A stretch of DNA of 64,000 bases from contig JAFMHL010000008.1 of assembly GCA_017854535.1 (NCBI GenBank), forward strand, positions 1 through 64,000, read 5' to 3'. The notes under the pieces are model-generated. The model was not told the origin of the DNA, ran no database searches, and saw nothing but the letters and a program-made list of their open reading frames with translations. The stretch is from Nitratireductor sp. (GTDB lineage: Bacteria; Pseudomonadota; Alphaproteobacteria; Rhizobiales; Rhizobiaceae). Shown here piece after piece: positions 10,212-19,407 of the stretch; position 1 is the stretch's first letter, and every line of letters begins with the position of its first letter. Made by a program: the position numbers and the translations under genes.

Positions 10212-12479
10212 CTAATAGGGAATGCCTTGACTGGCAGCATGATCGGTCAAGAATTCCCGTATGGTTTGACCGCCATAAGGTTTTTCAATCTCTTCCAAAA
10301 GCGATGTCTGCAATTTCGCAATATCGGTTTCCAGCAACATTGCTTTAACCGGGCCAATCGCAGCAGCAGCCATGGATATAGATCGATATCCCAACCCTAA
10401 CAGAGCAAGAGCGGAAAGGGGTTTACCAGCAATTTCACCACATAATGTCAGTGGTTTTTGATGCGCATCGGCCGCAACAACTATCTTGCGCAGAACCCTT
10501 AAAAATCCGCGATTGAGAGGATCAAACCTTTTTGCAATCCGCGCATTGCCCCGATCCGATGCCATAACAAATTGAAACAAATCATTTGAGCCGACAGAAA
10601 CAAAATCCACTGCCCGCAACAAATCATCCATTTGAAACAGCAAGGAGGGAACTTCAATCATAGCCCCAATCAAAAGCTTGTCTGGAACTTGGTGTTTAAA
10701 TTTCTTCAACAACGCCACTTCGCGCTCAATGATTTCCTTCACGCGGAAGATTTCACGTGTTTCGGTTACCATCGGGATCATCACTTTTAGTTCGCGCCCA
10801 CCGGCCGCACGCAGCAAAGCGCGCAATTGAGTTCGCAATAATCCTGGCCGGTCCAATGCGAGCCTGATAGCCCGCCAGCCAAGCGCAGGGTTTTCCTCTT
10901 GTTCAGCTCTGAGATACGGCAACACTTTATCGCCGCCAATATCCAACGTCCTGAAGGTGACGGGCAATCCATCACTGGCATCCAAAACACTTCGATACAG
11001 CTCCTCCTGCTCACCTATTCTTGGGAACCTTGAAGACACCATGAATTGAAGCTCGGTTCTAAACAATCCAATCCCTGCCGCTCCTGATGGAATGATATTT
11101 GGTAAATCCATCAACAGGCCGGCATTCATCAACAATGAAACATCAACGCCATCTTTAGATGTAGCCGGCAGATCTTTTAATTGCTTATAGACTTCACGAC
11201 GTTTGGCGCGAAATTGAACTTTCTCGCCGTATGCCGATTCAACCTCTTCAGATGGCCGTAAGAAAACCAGACCTTCTTCACCGTCAACAATAACGGCATT
11301 ATCGCTATCAGCCAAAGAAACAACATTCGATAACTGACCAACGACCGGGATACCGAGAGCACGCGCCACAATGACAACATGGCTGGTTGGAGCACCCTCT
11401 TCGAGAGCAAGACCCCGCAGGTTCGGTCCGCTATAGTCAAGAAGTTCAGCAGCTCCCATATTTCGCGCAACGACAATATAGTCACTATCCATTTGATCGG
11501 TCAGCGGGCCATGTGGCCGACCTACAAGTTCCCGAAGTAGGCGATAGGCAAGATCATCAAAATCATTCAACCGTTCCCGTAAGAACGGATCTGATTGGCG
11601 CATCATCCGGGCACGGTTATCGCTTTGGACTTTTTCAACGGCAGCCTCTGCAGTCAGACCATTTTGGATTTGCTCTTCCATCCGCCGGACCCATCCGCGG
11701 TCATTGGCAAACATCCGATAGGCTTCCAACACTTCACGATGTTCACCAACTCTGGGAACATTGCCATTGTTCATCATGCCATCAATAGAAATTCGAAGCT
11801 GCCCTAGCGCTTCAGCTAATCGTTTGGTTTCATATTCAGCATTTTCATTGAAGAGATTGGTTACCACGACCCGCGGTTCATGCAAAATGACATGCCCAAG
11901 ACCAATACCATCCGCCAAGGCAGCGCCTGTAAGATTTAGGGCGCGGGACGAATCAAGGCCGCGACCTTGCTTGTCTAGCCCCTCTAATTCGCCAGCTGCA
12001 ATCAGCTCGGCCAACACCATGGCTGTTGTTTCCAACGCTTCAACTTCATCATCTCGATAAATTCGTTTTGCCTGGTTTTGGACAACCAACACACCCAGCG
12101 CCCGACCTGACCGTAAAATGGGCACACCGAGAAACGAGTTGTATATCTCTTCACCCGTTTCAGGCAGGTATCTAAACGCAGGATGGTTTTGCGCGTCATC
12201 TAAGTTAAGCGTTTTTGCATTAGCCGCGATAGAGCCAACAAGACCTTGGCCAACCATGAGAGAAGCTTCATGCACAGATTGTGGATTTAGCCCTTCTGTA
12301 GCAAATAGCTCCAAGACATCATCAGAACGTAGCACATAGACCGAGCAAACTTCAGCAATCATGTTAGCCGCGATATGCCGAACGATTTTATCAAGACGAT
12401 CTTGAGCGCCCAGCGTTTCCGCCATCACCTCTCGCAACCGTTTCATCAGCCCTCTTGGGCCGGGACTTGAGTCAATCAT
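10212..12479 (-). CDS. ptsP: Nitrogen PTS enzyme I, phosphoenolpyruvate--protein phosphotransferase
   Basis: The 755-residue protein has the EI-Ntr layout: an N-terminal GAF domain (about 15-160), the enzyme I N-terminal and phosphohistidine domains with the active-site H367 in GAPTSHVVI, and a C-terminal TIM-barrel PEP-binding domain containing FRTLDIGGDK and GSNDLFQFVM. It takes phosphate from PEP and passes it to NPr and then EIIA-Ntr, a regulatory chain tied to nitrogen and potassium status. GAF domains of this family sense glutamine in some rhizobia (established for homologues, not shown here). It lies between lysC and prfA, a common order in Hyphomicrobiales. Confidence 0.95.
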   Translation of the reverse strand: MIDSSPGPRGLMKRLREVMAETLGAQDRLDKIVRHIAANMIAEVCSVYVLRSDDVLELFATEGLNPQSVHEASLMVGQGLVGSIAANAKTLNLDDAQNHPAFRYLPETGEEIYNSFLGVPILRSGRALGVLVVQNQAKRIYRDDEVEALETTAMVLAELIAAGELEGLDKQGRGLDSSRALNLTGAALADGIGLGHVILHEPRVVVTNLFNENAEYETKRLAEALGQLRISIDGMMNNGNVPRVGEHREVLEAYRMFANDRGWVRRMEEQIQNGLTAEAAVEKVQSDNRARMMRQSDPFLRERLNDFDDLAYRLLRELVGRPHGPLTDQMDSDYIVVARNMGAAELLDYSGPNLRGLALEEGAPTSHVVIVARALGIPVVGQLSNVVSLADSDNAVIVDGEEGLVFLRPSEEVESAYGEKVQFRAKRREVYKQLKDLPATSKDGVDVSLLMNAGLLMDLPNIIPSGAAGIGLFRTELQFMVSSRFPRIGEQEELYRSVLDASDGLPVTFRTLDIGGDKVLPYLRAEQEENPALGWRAIRLALDRPGLLRTQLRALLRAAGGRELKVMIPMVTETREIFRVKEIIEREVALLKKFKHQVPDKLLIGAMIEVPSLLFQMDDLLRAVDFVSVGSNDLFQFVMASDRGNARIAKRFDPLNRGFLRVLRKIVVAADAHQKPLTLCGEIAGKPLSALALLGLGYRSISMAAAAIGPVKAMLLETDIAKLQTSLLEEIEKPYGGQTIREFLTDHAASQGIPY

Positions 12480-12620
12480 TTACAGTTTCTCCAAAAATCC
12501 GCGCGCGCATGCTTTTATCAAACGCTTTAATCAGGCCGCTTGCCTACGAACCGTTTGAACCTAGTTTTTGCCAAACTCTATTTTCATAAACAGAACAGGA
12601 AGTGGATTTTATGGCAACCG

Positions 12621-13880
12621 TTAGGCTGAAACTTTATCCAAGCCGTATACTGAATGAAGCGTGCGCACGGCAAGTTCAGTATATTCAGAATTAATCAAAA
12701 CGGAAAACTTAATTTCAGAAGTTGTTATCGCCCGAATATTAATGCCCTTTGAAGCCAAGGCCGCGAAAGCAGTTGAGGCAACACCTGCATGACTGCGCAT
12801 GCCAATACCAATCACCGATACCTTTACCAAGCCTTTGTCATGCTGGATCAATTCAAAACCGATGGCTTCACGTTCAGCATCTAAAACTTCAAGCGCTCTA
12901 GCCAAGTCACCATCTGGCAATGTGAAAGTCATATCCGTGCGGGAGCCATCTTCCGAAACACTCTGCACGATCATATCAACATTGACATTGGCTTCAGCCA
13001 AAGGACCAAAAATCGCAGCTGATATACCTGGCTTGTCTGGTACACGACGCAATGAGATTTGTGATTCATCGCGGGCATATGCAATGCCTGTCACAACTTC
13101 TTTTTCCACTATATCTTCCTCATTACAAATCAGGGTTCCAACTGGCGTAGCGCCGGGGCTAGAATCAATTGACTTTGGATCATCAAAACTTGAGCGCACA
13201 AATGTTTTTACGCCATGGACCATGGCCATTTCAACTGAGCGCACTTGCAACACTTTCGCACCCAACGACGCCATTTCCAACATTTCTTCAAAAGAAATCT
13301 TTTCAAGACGTTGCGCTTTTGGCTGAATACGAGGGTCCGTAGTATATACACCATCGACATCCGTATAAATGTCGCACCGATCAGCCTTTACAGCTGCAGC
13401 GATGGCAACAGCCGTTGTATCCGAGCCTCCGCGTCCAAGTGTCGTAATCCGGTTGTCTTCAGCAATACCCTGAAAGCCCGCAATAACGGCAACCTGACCT
13501 TTGGCGAAACGTTTGATAAGTTCAGTACCATCAATATCCTTGATACGTGCCGAGCCGTGGGCATTATCGGTTTTGATTGGTATCTGCCACCCGAGCCAGG
13601 ATCTGGCCTCAACACCAATTGCTTGCAAACATATAGCCAAAAGTCCTGCTGTAACCTGTTCTCCAGAAGCTACAATCGAGTCATATTCGCGGGCATCGTG
13701 CATGGGCGAAGCATCACGAGCCCAAGCAACCAATTCATTGGTTTTACCGGACATGGCTGAAACAACCACCGCAACTTCATGGCCAGCATCCACTTCGCGC
13801 TTGACATGCTGCGCCACATTGCGAATTCGATCCAAATCCGCAACGGATGTTCCACCAAATTTGAGCACAAGACGCGCCAT
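12621..13880 (-). CDS. lysC: Aspartate kinase
   Basis: The 419-residue enzyme starts with the kinase signature KFGGTSVAD (residues 7-15), contains the substrate region GRGGSDTTAVA, and ends in two ACT domains (from about residue 265) that normally bind lysine or threonine for feedback control. It phosphorylates aspartate, the first step to lysine, threonine, methionine and diaminopimelate. It is upstream of ptsP on the same strand with a 141-bp gap. It diverges from ubiG. No truncation or missing motif is seen. ATG 13878-13880 is the start. Confidence 0.96.
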   Translation of the reverse strand: MARLVLKFGGTSVADLDRIRNVAQHVKREVDAGHEVAVVVSAMSGKTNELVAWARDASPMHDAREYDSIVASGEQVTAGLLAICLQAIGVEARSWLGWQIPIKTDNAHGSARIKDIDGTELIKRFAKGQVAVIAGFQGIAEDNRITTLGRGGSDTTAVAIAAAVKADRCDIYTDVDGVYTTDPRIQPKAQRLEKISFEEMLEMASLGAKVLQVRSVEMAMVHGVKTFVRSSFDDPKSIDSSPGATPVGTLICNEEDIVEKEVVTGIAYARDESQISLRRVPDKPGISAAIFGPLAEANVNVDMIVQSVSEDGSRTDMTFTLPDGDLARALEVLDAEREAIGFELIQHDKGLVKVSVIGIGMRSHAGVASTAFAALASKGINIRAITTSEIKFSVLINSEYTELAVRTLHSVYGLDKVSA

Positions 13881-14122
13881 AGTCTCAGGTTTCCCTAATC
13901 TTCAAATCATCAACAATATTTAGTGCGAGACAACGCAATTGGCTAAATACCAAGAAGGGTGAAAAAAGACATTTCTCGCCTCATTCCACATGAACGCCGC
14001 TTCCATACTGAATAAGTTGCCTGCATGCAAGCGGCGGCACCCTGCCGCAGTATGTGGTGCAAAACTTGACTATGCCTGCAATAAACCCAACTGATAAACA
14101 AACACAGCTTAACGAGAGTTTT

Positions 14123-14875
14123 ATGAGTACAAATTCAACACGCACGACAATAGATCAGAACGAAGTAGACCGTTTTTCCGCCATGGCAGCGGAATGGTGG
14201 AGTCCAACGGGCAAGTTTCGACCCCTGCACAAATTTAACCCAGTTCGCCTGACTTACATCAAGCAACAGGTTTGCGCCCGTTTTGATCGAGATATGAATG
14301 ACCCAAAAGCTTTCAAAGGATTGAGATTTCTGGATATTGGCTGTGGCGGTGGTTTGCTCTGCGAACCCATGGCCCGAATGGGAGCCGAAATCATTGGAGC
14401 GGACGCATCTGAAGTAAACATTGAAGTCGCCAAAATTCACGCCGCACAATCGGAGGTCTCTGTCGATTATCGTGCAGTAACCGCTGAAACGCTTGAAGAG
14501 GCTGGAGAGAAATTCGATGTTGTTCTCAACATGGAAGTGGTTGAACATGTCTCTGACGTCGATCTTTTCATGGAAAAATGCGCCAATATGGTCAAGCCAA
14601 ATGGCTTAATGTTCGTCGCTACTATAAACCGCACGATGAAAGCAAAAGCGCTCGCGATCTTTATGGCAGAAAACGTTTTACGCTGGCTTCCAAAGGGTAC
14701 ACACCAATATGAAAAACTGGTTCGACCTGAAGAATTGGAAAAACCGATTACCGCAAGCGGCATGAGAATCATCGATAAGACCGGCGTTTTTTACAATCCA
14801 TTGAGTGATCAGTGGAACATGTCTAAGGATATGGATGTGAATTATATGGTCTTGGCAGAACGGCCAGCTGATTAA
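14123..14875 (+). CDS. ubiG: Ubiquinone biosynthesis O-methyltransferase UbiG
   Basis: The 250-residue protein carries the UbiG hallmarks: the N-terminal [19 protein letters not shown], the SAM-binding motif [18 protein letters not shown] and the post-motif [10 protein letters not shown]. It methylates two ring hydroxyls in ubiquinone synthesis. The frame is open 23 codons further up (ATG-like codon at 14054), but the ATG at 14123 has GAGAG a few bases before it and gives the normal family length, so it is preferred. It is divergent from lysC and convergent with the DUF1178 gene. Confidence 0.95.
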   Translation: MSTNSTRTTIDQNEVDRFSAMAAEWWSPTGKFRPLHKFNPVRLTYIKQQVCARFDRDMNDPKAFKGLRFLDIGCGGGLLCEPMARMGAEIIGADASEVNIEVAKIHAAQSEVSVDYRAVTAETLEEAGEKFDVVLNMEVVEHVSDVDLFMEKCANMVKPNGLMFVATINRTMKAKALAIFMAENVLRWLPKGTHQYEKLVRPEELEKPITASGMRIIDKTGVFYNPLSDQWNMSKDMDVNYMVLAERPAD

Positions 14876-14894
14876 CAGCAATTAGCCCAACAGA

Positions 14895-15386
14895 TTAATT
14901 CTTGTCCTCTGGCAGATCTGGCATTGGCAGAATGGATATACCTTCATCCAGCAACTCCACGGCCTCTTCCGGCGAAGTACTTCCGTAAATGCCCCGCTCC
15001 TCGGCCTCGCCATAGTGGATTTTGCGGACCTCTTCCCCGAATTTTGCACCAACATTTTCAGAATTTGCGAGAACATGCTTTTTCAACTCTCGCAATTGGC
15101 TGATAAACTGTTCTTTGATTTCCGCAGGTATCTGGGGCATTGCAGGGGCAGTAACCGCGGGAATTGCTGCAGGCATTGATGATGGAACGCTTGGCGTCGA
15201 AACCATATTTTCCTTGCCTTTGGTCGATTTAACCGAAGGTGCCATCAGTAATTTTTGAACTTTTTTACTTCCGCAAACAGGGCAGTCTAGAAGTCCCGCT
15301 TCGTTCAAACGCGTAAACTCATCACTCGAAGCAAACCAGCCTTCGAATTCATGGTTTTTCTGGCATCCAAGAGCGTATTTAATCAT
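14895..15386 (-). CDS. DUF1178 family protein
   Basis: This 163-residue protein begins MIKYALGCQKNHEFEGWF and carries a CxxC pair (CPVCGSKKVQKLLMAPSV, about residues 36-53), then an Ala/Pro-rich linker and a helical C-terminus ending in acidic residues. The N-terminal part resembles a small zinc-ribbon regulator (FmdB-like in style), so metal binding is plausible. No function is established. The ATG 15384-15386 is preferred over an upstream TTG. It is the last gene of a probable minus-strand run comF-grxC-nitrilase-DUF1178, an order common in Hyphomicrobiales. Confidence 0.85.
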   Translation of the reverse strand: MIKYALGCQKNHEFEGWFASSDEFTRLNEAGLLDCPVCGSKKVQKLLMAPSVKSTKGKENMVSTPSVPSSMPAAIPAVTAPAMPQIPAEIKEQFISQLRELKKHVLANSENVGAKFGEEVRKIHYGEAEERGIYGSTSPEEAVELLDEGISILPMPDLPEDKN

Positions 15387-15442
15387 CCATATACCCAAAC
15401 ACGATTAATCAATAACAACAGCAAACCCAATATTGCGGTCTT

Positions 15443-16285
15443 TCATATCATAGATATGGAAAATTTTCTCTCATTCGCAAGGTTTGGTATTCGCTTGCGG
15501 GCGTTTGCTGATTGCTCAAGATCCAAATCGCAAACCAAAATACCAGGTTCATCATGGGCCAGTTCACCTAACAACTGCCCCCACGGATCAATGATCATTG
15601 AATGGCCATGGGTAGTGCGACCATCTTCGTGTTGTCCACCTTGGGCCGCAGCAATCATAAATGCACCATTTTCTATAGCTCTGGCCCGCAACAAGACTTC
15701 CCAATGGGCTTTACCTGTCGGCTTCGTAAAGGAAGATGGGCAAGTCAAAATATTGGCGCCTGCCTTGGCCTGAGCCTGATACAGTTGAGGAAATCGCAAA
15801 TCATAGCAAATAGAGACGCCAGCTTTGACACCATTCATATCAAAGACATAGGCATTCTCACCTGGTTGAAATCGGTTCGACTCTTTCCATTGATTGGCCT
15901 CGTCAACGACAACATCAAACATGTGGATTTTGTCATAAGTGAAAACCAATTCTCCCTTGGGAGAAAACAACGCACCGCGATTTGCAGCTTTTTTGGTAAT
16001 TTCACTGTCAGCCATTTTAATCGGTGTTGAACCAAGATGCAGCCAAATACCCAACTCCATGGCCAATTCAGCGCTGGCCGCAAAGACAGGATCCTGATCT
16101 TGCAGCTTGATTATATCCATCAATAGTTTCGGATTTTTTTGCAGCAATCCGCTCATTTCTGGCGTCTGAATATATATTGCGCCTTGCGCCGCCGCATCGC
16201 GAACAAAATCGCTCATCTGAGCGATATTTTTTTCAACAGAAACACCGGATCGCATTTGGACACAAGCTGTACGCAATACCCCCAT
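15443..16285 (-). CDS. Carbon-nitrogen hydrolase (nitrilase superfamily, Nit2-like amidase)
   Basis: The 280-residue protein has the nitrilase triad: Glu in TPEMSGL, Lys in YDKIHMFD and Cys in GVSICYDLRFPQLY. The length and motifs fit the Nit1/Nit2 branch, whose known members act as omega-amidase or deaminated-glutathione amidase; which substrate applies here is not visible. It begins 4 bp after the glutaredoxin stop, so the two are very likely co-transcribed, which fits a link to glutathione repair (inference). Confidence 0.85.
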   Translation of the reverse strand: MGVLRTACVQMRSGVSVEKNIAQMSDFVRDAAAQGAIYIQTPEMSGLLQKNPKLLMDIIKLQDQDPVFAASAELAMELGIWLHLGSTPIKMADSEITKKAANRGALFSPKGELVFTYDKIHMFDVVVDEANQWKESNRFQPGENAYVFDMNGVKAGVSICYDLRFPQLYQAQAKAGANILTCPSSFTKPTGKAHWEVLLRARAIENGAFMIAAAQGGQHEDGRTTHGHSMIIDPWGQLLGELAHDEPGILVCDLDLEQSANARKRIPNLANERKFSISMI

Positions 16286-16289
16286 CGGC

Positions 16290-16550
16290 CTATGCGCCTT
16301 TTTTCAGCATGCCATCCAATTTGCCTTGCCGATCAAGATCATGCAATTCATCGCATCCGCCCACATGAACCCCATCAATGAAAATTTGCGGAAACGTCGT
16401 GCGTCCGGATTTTTGCATCATTTCCTGACGGATCTTGGTATCAAACGTGCCATCAAACTCTTTGAAGCTCGCCTTTTTTCCTGACAACAGGCTTTTCGCT
16501 GCTGTGCAAAACCCACACATTTTTCTAGTATAAACAATAATTTCAGCCAT
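16290..16550 (-). CDS. grxC: Glutaredoxin 3
   Basis: The 86-residue protein is a single thioredoxin-fold domain with the active site CGFC (residues 11-14), the cis-proline region TFPQIFIDG and the glutathione-binding GGCDEL. The usual GrxC site is CPYC; the CGFC variant is common in Alphaproteobacteria. It reduces disulfides and glutathionylated proteins using glutathione. It sits between comF (upstream) and the nitrilase gene (4 bp downstream). The start is ATG 16548-16550. Confidence 0.93.
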   Translation of the reverse strand: MAEIIVYTRKMCGFCTAAKSLLSGKKASFKEFDGTFDTKIRQEMMQKSGRTTFPQIFIDGVHVGGCDELHDLDRQGKLDGMLKKGA

Positions 16551-16565
16551 AAAGAATTTTCCATG

Positions 16566-16589
16566 AAACGGGGATTGCGATCCCCGTTT
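16566..16589 (-). other. Perfect hairpin between comF and grxC
   Basis: Nine-base arms AAACGGGGA (16566-16574) and TCCCCGTTT (16581-16589) enclose a six-base loop just after the comF stop and 16 bp before the grxC start. There is no T-run on the minus strand, so it is not a canonical terminator; it may protect or separate the two transcripts. Confidence 0.5.
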
Positions 16590-16590
16590 A

Positions 16591-17334
16591 TTACTCGAGG
16601 TTCTCTACTCTGGCAAATGTCAAAACATCAATTTGCCTTGATCCCGCGCGTTTTAGGGCTCTTGCAGCGGCCTTTACCGTTGCGCCTGAAGTGTAAACAT
16701 CATCGATCAACAAAATATTGCGCCCTGAAACTTCTGGTTTCTTGCTATCAGGAACGCGAAAAGCCCCTTGAACATTGCGCTCGCGTTCTTTTTCCGTAAG
16801 TCCAACCTGCTGTTTTGTTTTTCGAAATCGGCCCAAAGTATCAGGGCAAAAAGGAACTCCTGATTTCGCAGCAATAAACCTGGCAAGTTCTGATGACTGA
16901 TTGTAGCGTCTTTGAATTAAGCGCGTCAGATATAGGGGTATTGGGATAATCATATCGGCGTCTTTTAGAAGAGGGCTTCCTGTCGCTAACATCCAATTGG
17001 CAAGCCATGGCGCCAGATCCAAACGGTCGGAATATTTAAGGCCGGTCACCAGCGCACGAACATTGTCATCATAGATTACTGCTGATCGGCATCTGTTATA
17101 GGGAGGAGGATTGGCTATCACATCTGCGCTCACAATCCCCTCACCATGATCATGAGAAAAAGGCGCCCCGCTCACGGCGCAAAAAGGAGGCGATATAAAA
17201 CGTATCTTTGACCAACAATGAGCACAGGCACCACCGGGTTGATCTATCATCGCCTCGCAAATCAGATACAAAGGCGGTACAGCAACGTCCCGTATTGCGC
17301 CAAGACCATGCCTGAATAGGTTCACGATTCCCAA
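16591..17334 (-). CDS. comF: ComF family protein (phosphoribosyltransferase-like)
   Basis: The 247-residue protein has an N-terminal Cys cluster (CAHCWSKIRFISPPFCAVSG, a zinc-ribbon-like element) and a C-terminal type I phosphoribosyltransferase fold with the PRPP loop LLIDDVYTSGATV. ComF proteins take part in DNA uptake in naturally competent bacteria; in Alphaproteobacteria the role is less clear. The start is a TTG at 17332-17334; a GTG three codons further in is also possible, and no ATG lies before the Cys cluster. The gene is divergent from the methyltransferase-like gene at 17459. Confidence 0.85.
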   Translation of the reverse strand: MGIVNLFRHGLGAIRDVAVPPLYLICEAMIDQPGGACAHCWSKIRFISPPFCAVSGAPFSHDHGEGIVSADVIANPPPYNRCRSAVIYDDNVRALVTGLKYSDRLDLAPWLANWMLATGSPLLKDADMIIPIPLYLTRLIQRRYNQSSELARFIAAKSGVPFCPDTLGRFRKTKQQVGLTEKERERNVQGAFRVPDSKKPEVSGRNILLIDDVYTSGATVKAAARALKRAGSRQIDVLTFARVENLE

Positions 17335-17458
17335 ATCGACTTTTCCTCTTTATCGTCCCTAGCCTAACGAATTTTTTCGACCCTATCGACTCATTTGTCT
17401 TTGCAATACGCTTACACTTCCGCTTTGAAGAGTTAAAAATTAGTGTGGTACAACAAAA

Positions 17459-18295
17459 ATGAACAATCCAACATTTGATATTCGCCGCCATCATGCAAAA
17501 ATAGCAAGAGCCGAGCGCCGTTCCGAAAAAGGCGCTGGATTTCTTCACGCTGAGGCTGCGCAGATCATAGGAGAACGGCTGGCAGTCACAAATCGACAGT
17601 TTGAGGCAATGGCCCTGCTATTTGATGGCCAATTTTCAGAATTGATCGAAAACCGTTTGATGGCAGAAAATCCGCCAATCAAAGGACCGATTGTAAAAAT
17701 TCAAAAACCAACGGACGAAAATGCAATACTGGCTCTAGAACCAAAGAGTCTTGATCTGATTATTAGCGTTTTCGACCTTCACAGACTCAATAATCTACCA
17801 GAGCTCTTGCTTCAGATCCATCACGCTTTAAAAGCGGACGGTTTATTTATGGCTATTTTCCCGTGTGAAGGAACTTTAAAAGAATTGCGAACTGTACTGC
17901 TGAATGCAGAAGCAGAAACTGCTTCGGGCGTTTCCCCAAGAGTGGATTTATTCCCCCATATTCGTCAATTGGGCGACCTTGTTCGAAAAATCGACTTCAA
18001 ATTGCCTGTTGTGGATTTGGAAGAAAGAGTTGTCAGATACTCGAATCTTGACAATTTCATCAAAGATGTTCGCGATATTGGTTCAGGGAACAGCAATAAT
18101 GGCGACATTCACCCCTTGATCCGGTCCACATGGGACACGGCGAAAAAGATTTATAACAATGACTATTCAGACCCTGATGGTAAACTTCGGGTAACGATAG
18201 CCATGGGATGCGTTAGTGGATGGAAAGAAGATAGAAGTCAGCAAAAGCCGCTAAAGCCTGGAAGTGCAAAGGCCAAACTGTCAGATTTTCTCTAA
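17459..18295 (+). CDS. SAM-dependent methyltransferase-like protein (BioC/NDUFAF5 type)
   Basis: The 278-residue protein resembles the methyltransferase found next to comF in many Hyphomicrobiales and related to the mitochondrial complex I factor NDUFAF5. The N-terminus (RRHHAKIARAERRSEKGAGF) and the middle strand-helix pattern LDLIISVFDLHRLNNLPELL followed by ALKADGLFMAIFPCEGTL fit a class I fold. The glycine-rich SAM motif I is weak, so activity cannot be assumed. The known relative hydroxylates or methylates a subunit; a function here is inference only. It is divergent from comF and convergent with the Flp pilin gene. Confidence 0.7.
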   Translation: MNNPTFDIRRHHAKIARAERRSEKGAGFLHAEAAQIIGERLAVTNRQFEAMALLFDGQFSELIENRLMAENPPIKGPIVKIQKPTDENAILALEPKSLDLIISVFDLHRLNNLPELLLQIHHALKADGLFMAIFPCEGTLKELRTVLLNAEAETASGVSPRVDLFPHIRQLGDLVRKIDFKLPVVDLEERVVRYSNLDNFIKDVRDIGSGNSNNGDIHPLIRSTWDTAKKIYNNDYSDPDGKLRVTIAMGCVSGWKEDRSQQKPLKPGSAKAKLSDFL

Positions 18296-18457
18296 CTAGA
18301 AGCTTTCAGACATGCTTTGGAAGGAATTGCCTAGCGTTGTTCCGGCAGTTGTTGCTCCACCGATAACTGCAACAGATATCATGATTGCAATCAATGCATA
18401 TTCAATCGCTGTTGCGCCTGACTCATTTTCGATAAACGATTTAATTTTCAAAATCAC
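18296..18457 (-). CDS. Flp/Fap-type pilin (short)
   Basis: The minus strand encodes about 53 residues ending NSFQSMSESF. It has the class IVb Flp pattern: a short basic N-terminus, the processing site SG|ATAIEYAL with Glu and Tyr at +5 and +6, and a following hydrophobic segment (ALIAIMISVAVIGGATTAG). Such pilins are cut by TadV-type peptidase and assembled by the Tad system into adhesive pili. The start is GTG 18455-18457 or TTG 18449-18451; no ATG is available. No tad genes are in this window. The stop lies only a base away from the convergent methyltransferase-like gene. Confidence 0.85.
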   Translation of the reverse strand: MILKIKSFIENESGATAIEYALIAIMISVAVIGGATTAGTTLGNSFQSMSESF

Positions 18458-18574
18458 AACAACACGCCCACTTCATAAAACTCTAGATTGAGTTTGGCTA
18501 ATCTATCGCTATTTTATAAAATAGAGATTAACAGGCATGGTTAATATCCTAATAAGCTGTGCGAATTCAGTCTG

Positions 18575-18829
18575 TTATTTATCAAGGACACTTTTACGGA
18601 TGGTATATTGCTTTGTTGGCTTGATGCTTCCGGTGATGACACGATCAATACCAAGCGCTTTATTTTCCGCGTAAATATCAACAGCATTTCGAACCTGCGG
18701 AGCGACCAAAACGGAAAGAGCCATTGCAACAGCGCCAAACATCAACGCGATCTGCACAGTAGAACCACCGTGTTGATTTTTTTGAAAATCCGAAACTTTC
18801 TCTACTAGTGATGCAAAATGCGTTCTCAT
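18575..18829 (-). CDS. Small Flp-like prepilin or membrane protein
   Basis: The 84-residue protein has a polar N-terminus (1-20), the sequence HG|GSTVQIALM, a hydrophobic segment at about 27-44 and a polar tail ending in KSVLDK. The pattern is that of a Flp prepilin, but the +5 residue of the presumed mature form is Gln26 in place of the usual Glu. It lies 117 bp upstream of the Flp pilin gene on the same strand, so the two may be expressed together. The ATG at 18827-18829 has a GGAAA upstream. I do not recognise a named family; a tad-related minor pilin is inference. Confidence 0.6.
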   Translation of the reverse strand: MRTHFASLVEKVSDFQKNQHGGSTVQIALMFGAVAMALSVLVAPQVRNAVDIYAENKALGIDRVITGSIKPTKQYTIRKSVLDK

Positions 18830-19001
18830 TTTAAATTTCCGATCTTTTTGCGTTTCTTAGAGTGGCAAAACCATCAAAACAAAGAAACATCCGTGAAAAC
18901 CAATATTCAGCGCCAATGACGGTCTTAGATTGGACAATCAGGCGTATTGAGGCGCTGACCTGAAATCAGGCACCCCACAATTACTTAAAAGTCTCACAAT
19001 T

Positions 19002-19400
19002 TCATAAAAGATCAATTAACGCTGGTATTAAGGGTTCGTCAGCTGGCGGCATTGGATAATCACGAAGCTGCTTGGCTTTTACCCATTTCAAATTTTGATT
19101 TTCTTGGGAACGCGCTATGCCATCCCACTTTCGGCAGATGTAAAGCGGCATCAGAAGATGAAAATCATCATATCGATGACTGGCGAATGACAAAGGCGCC
19201 AGACAGGTTGCCCAAGTAACGATACCCAATTCTTCTTGCAATTCTCGAATCAAAGCGTCTTCGGGTGTCTCTTCAGCTTCAACTTTGCCTCCAGGAAATT
19301 CCCAAAGTCCCGCCATAGACTTTCCAGCTGGACGTTGCGCAAGCAAAATTCTGTTGTCTGCGTCCACCAAAGCACAAGCGCTAACCAAGACTATCTTCAT
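19002..19400 (-). CDS. mutT: MutT-type Nudix hydrolase (8-oxo-dGTP diphosphatase)
   Basis: The 132-residue protein starts MKIVLVSACALVDADNRIL and contains a complete Nudix box from GGKVEAEETPEDALIREL to QEELGI. The position downstream of argJ and the sequence RPAGKSMAGLWEFPGG match MutT, which removes 8-oxo-dGTP from the nucleotide pool. The frame continues upstream into the neighbouring gene, but the ATG at 19398-19400 fits the family and follows the GNAT stop by 7 bp. Order prsA-argJ-GNAT-mutT on one strand suggests an operon. Confidence 0.9.
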   Translation of the reverse strand: MKIVLVSACALVDADNRILLAQRPAGKSMAGLWEFPGGKVEAEETPEDALIRELQEELGIVTWATCLAPLSFASHRYDDFHLLMPLYICRKWDGIARSQENQNLKWVKAKQLRDYPMPPADEPLIPALIDLL

Positions 19401-19407
19401 ATTAGGC

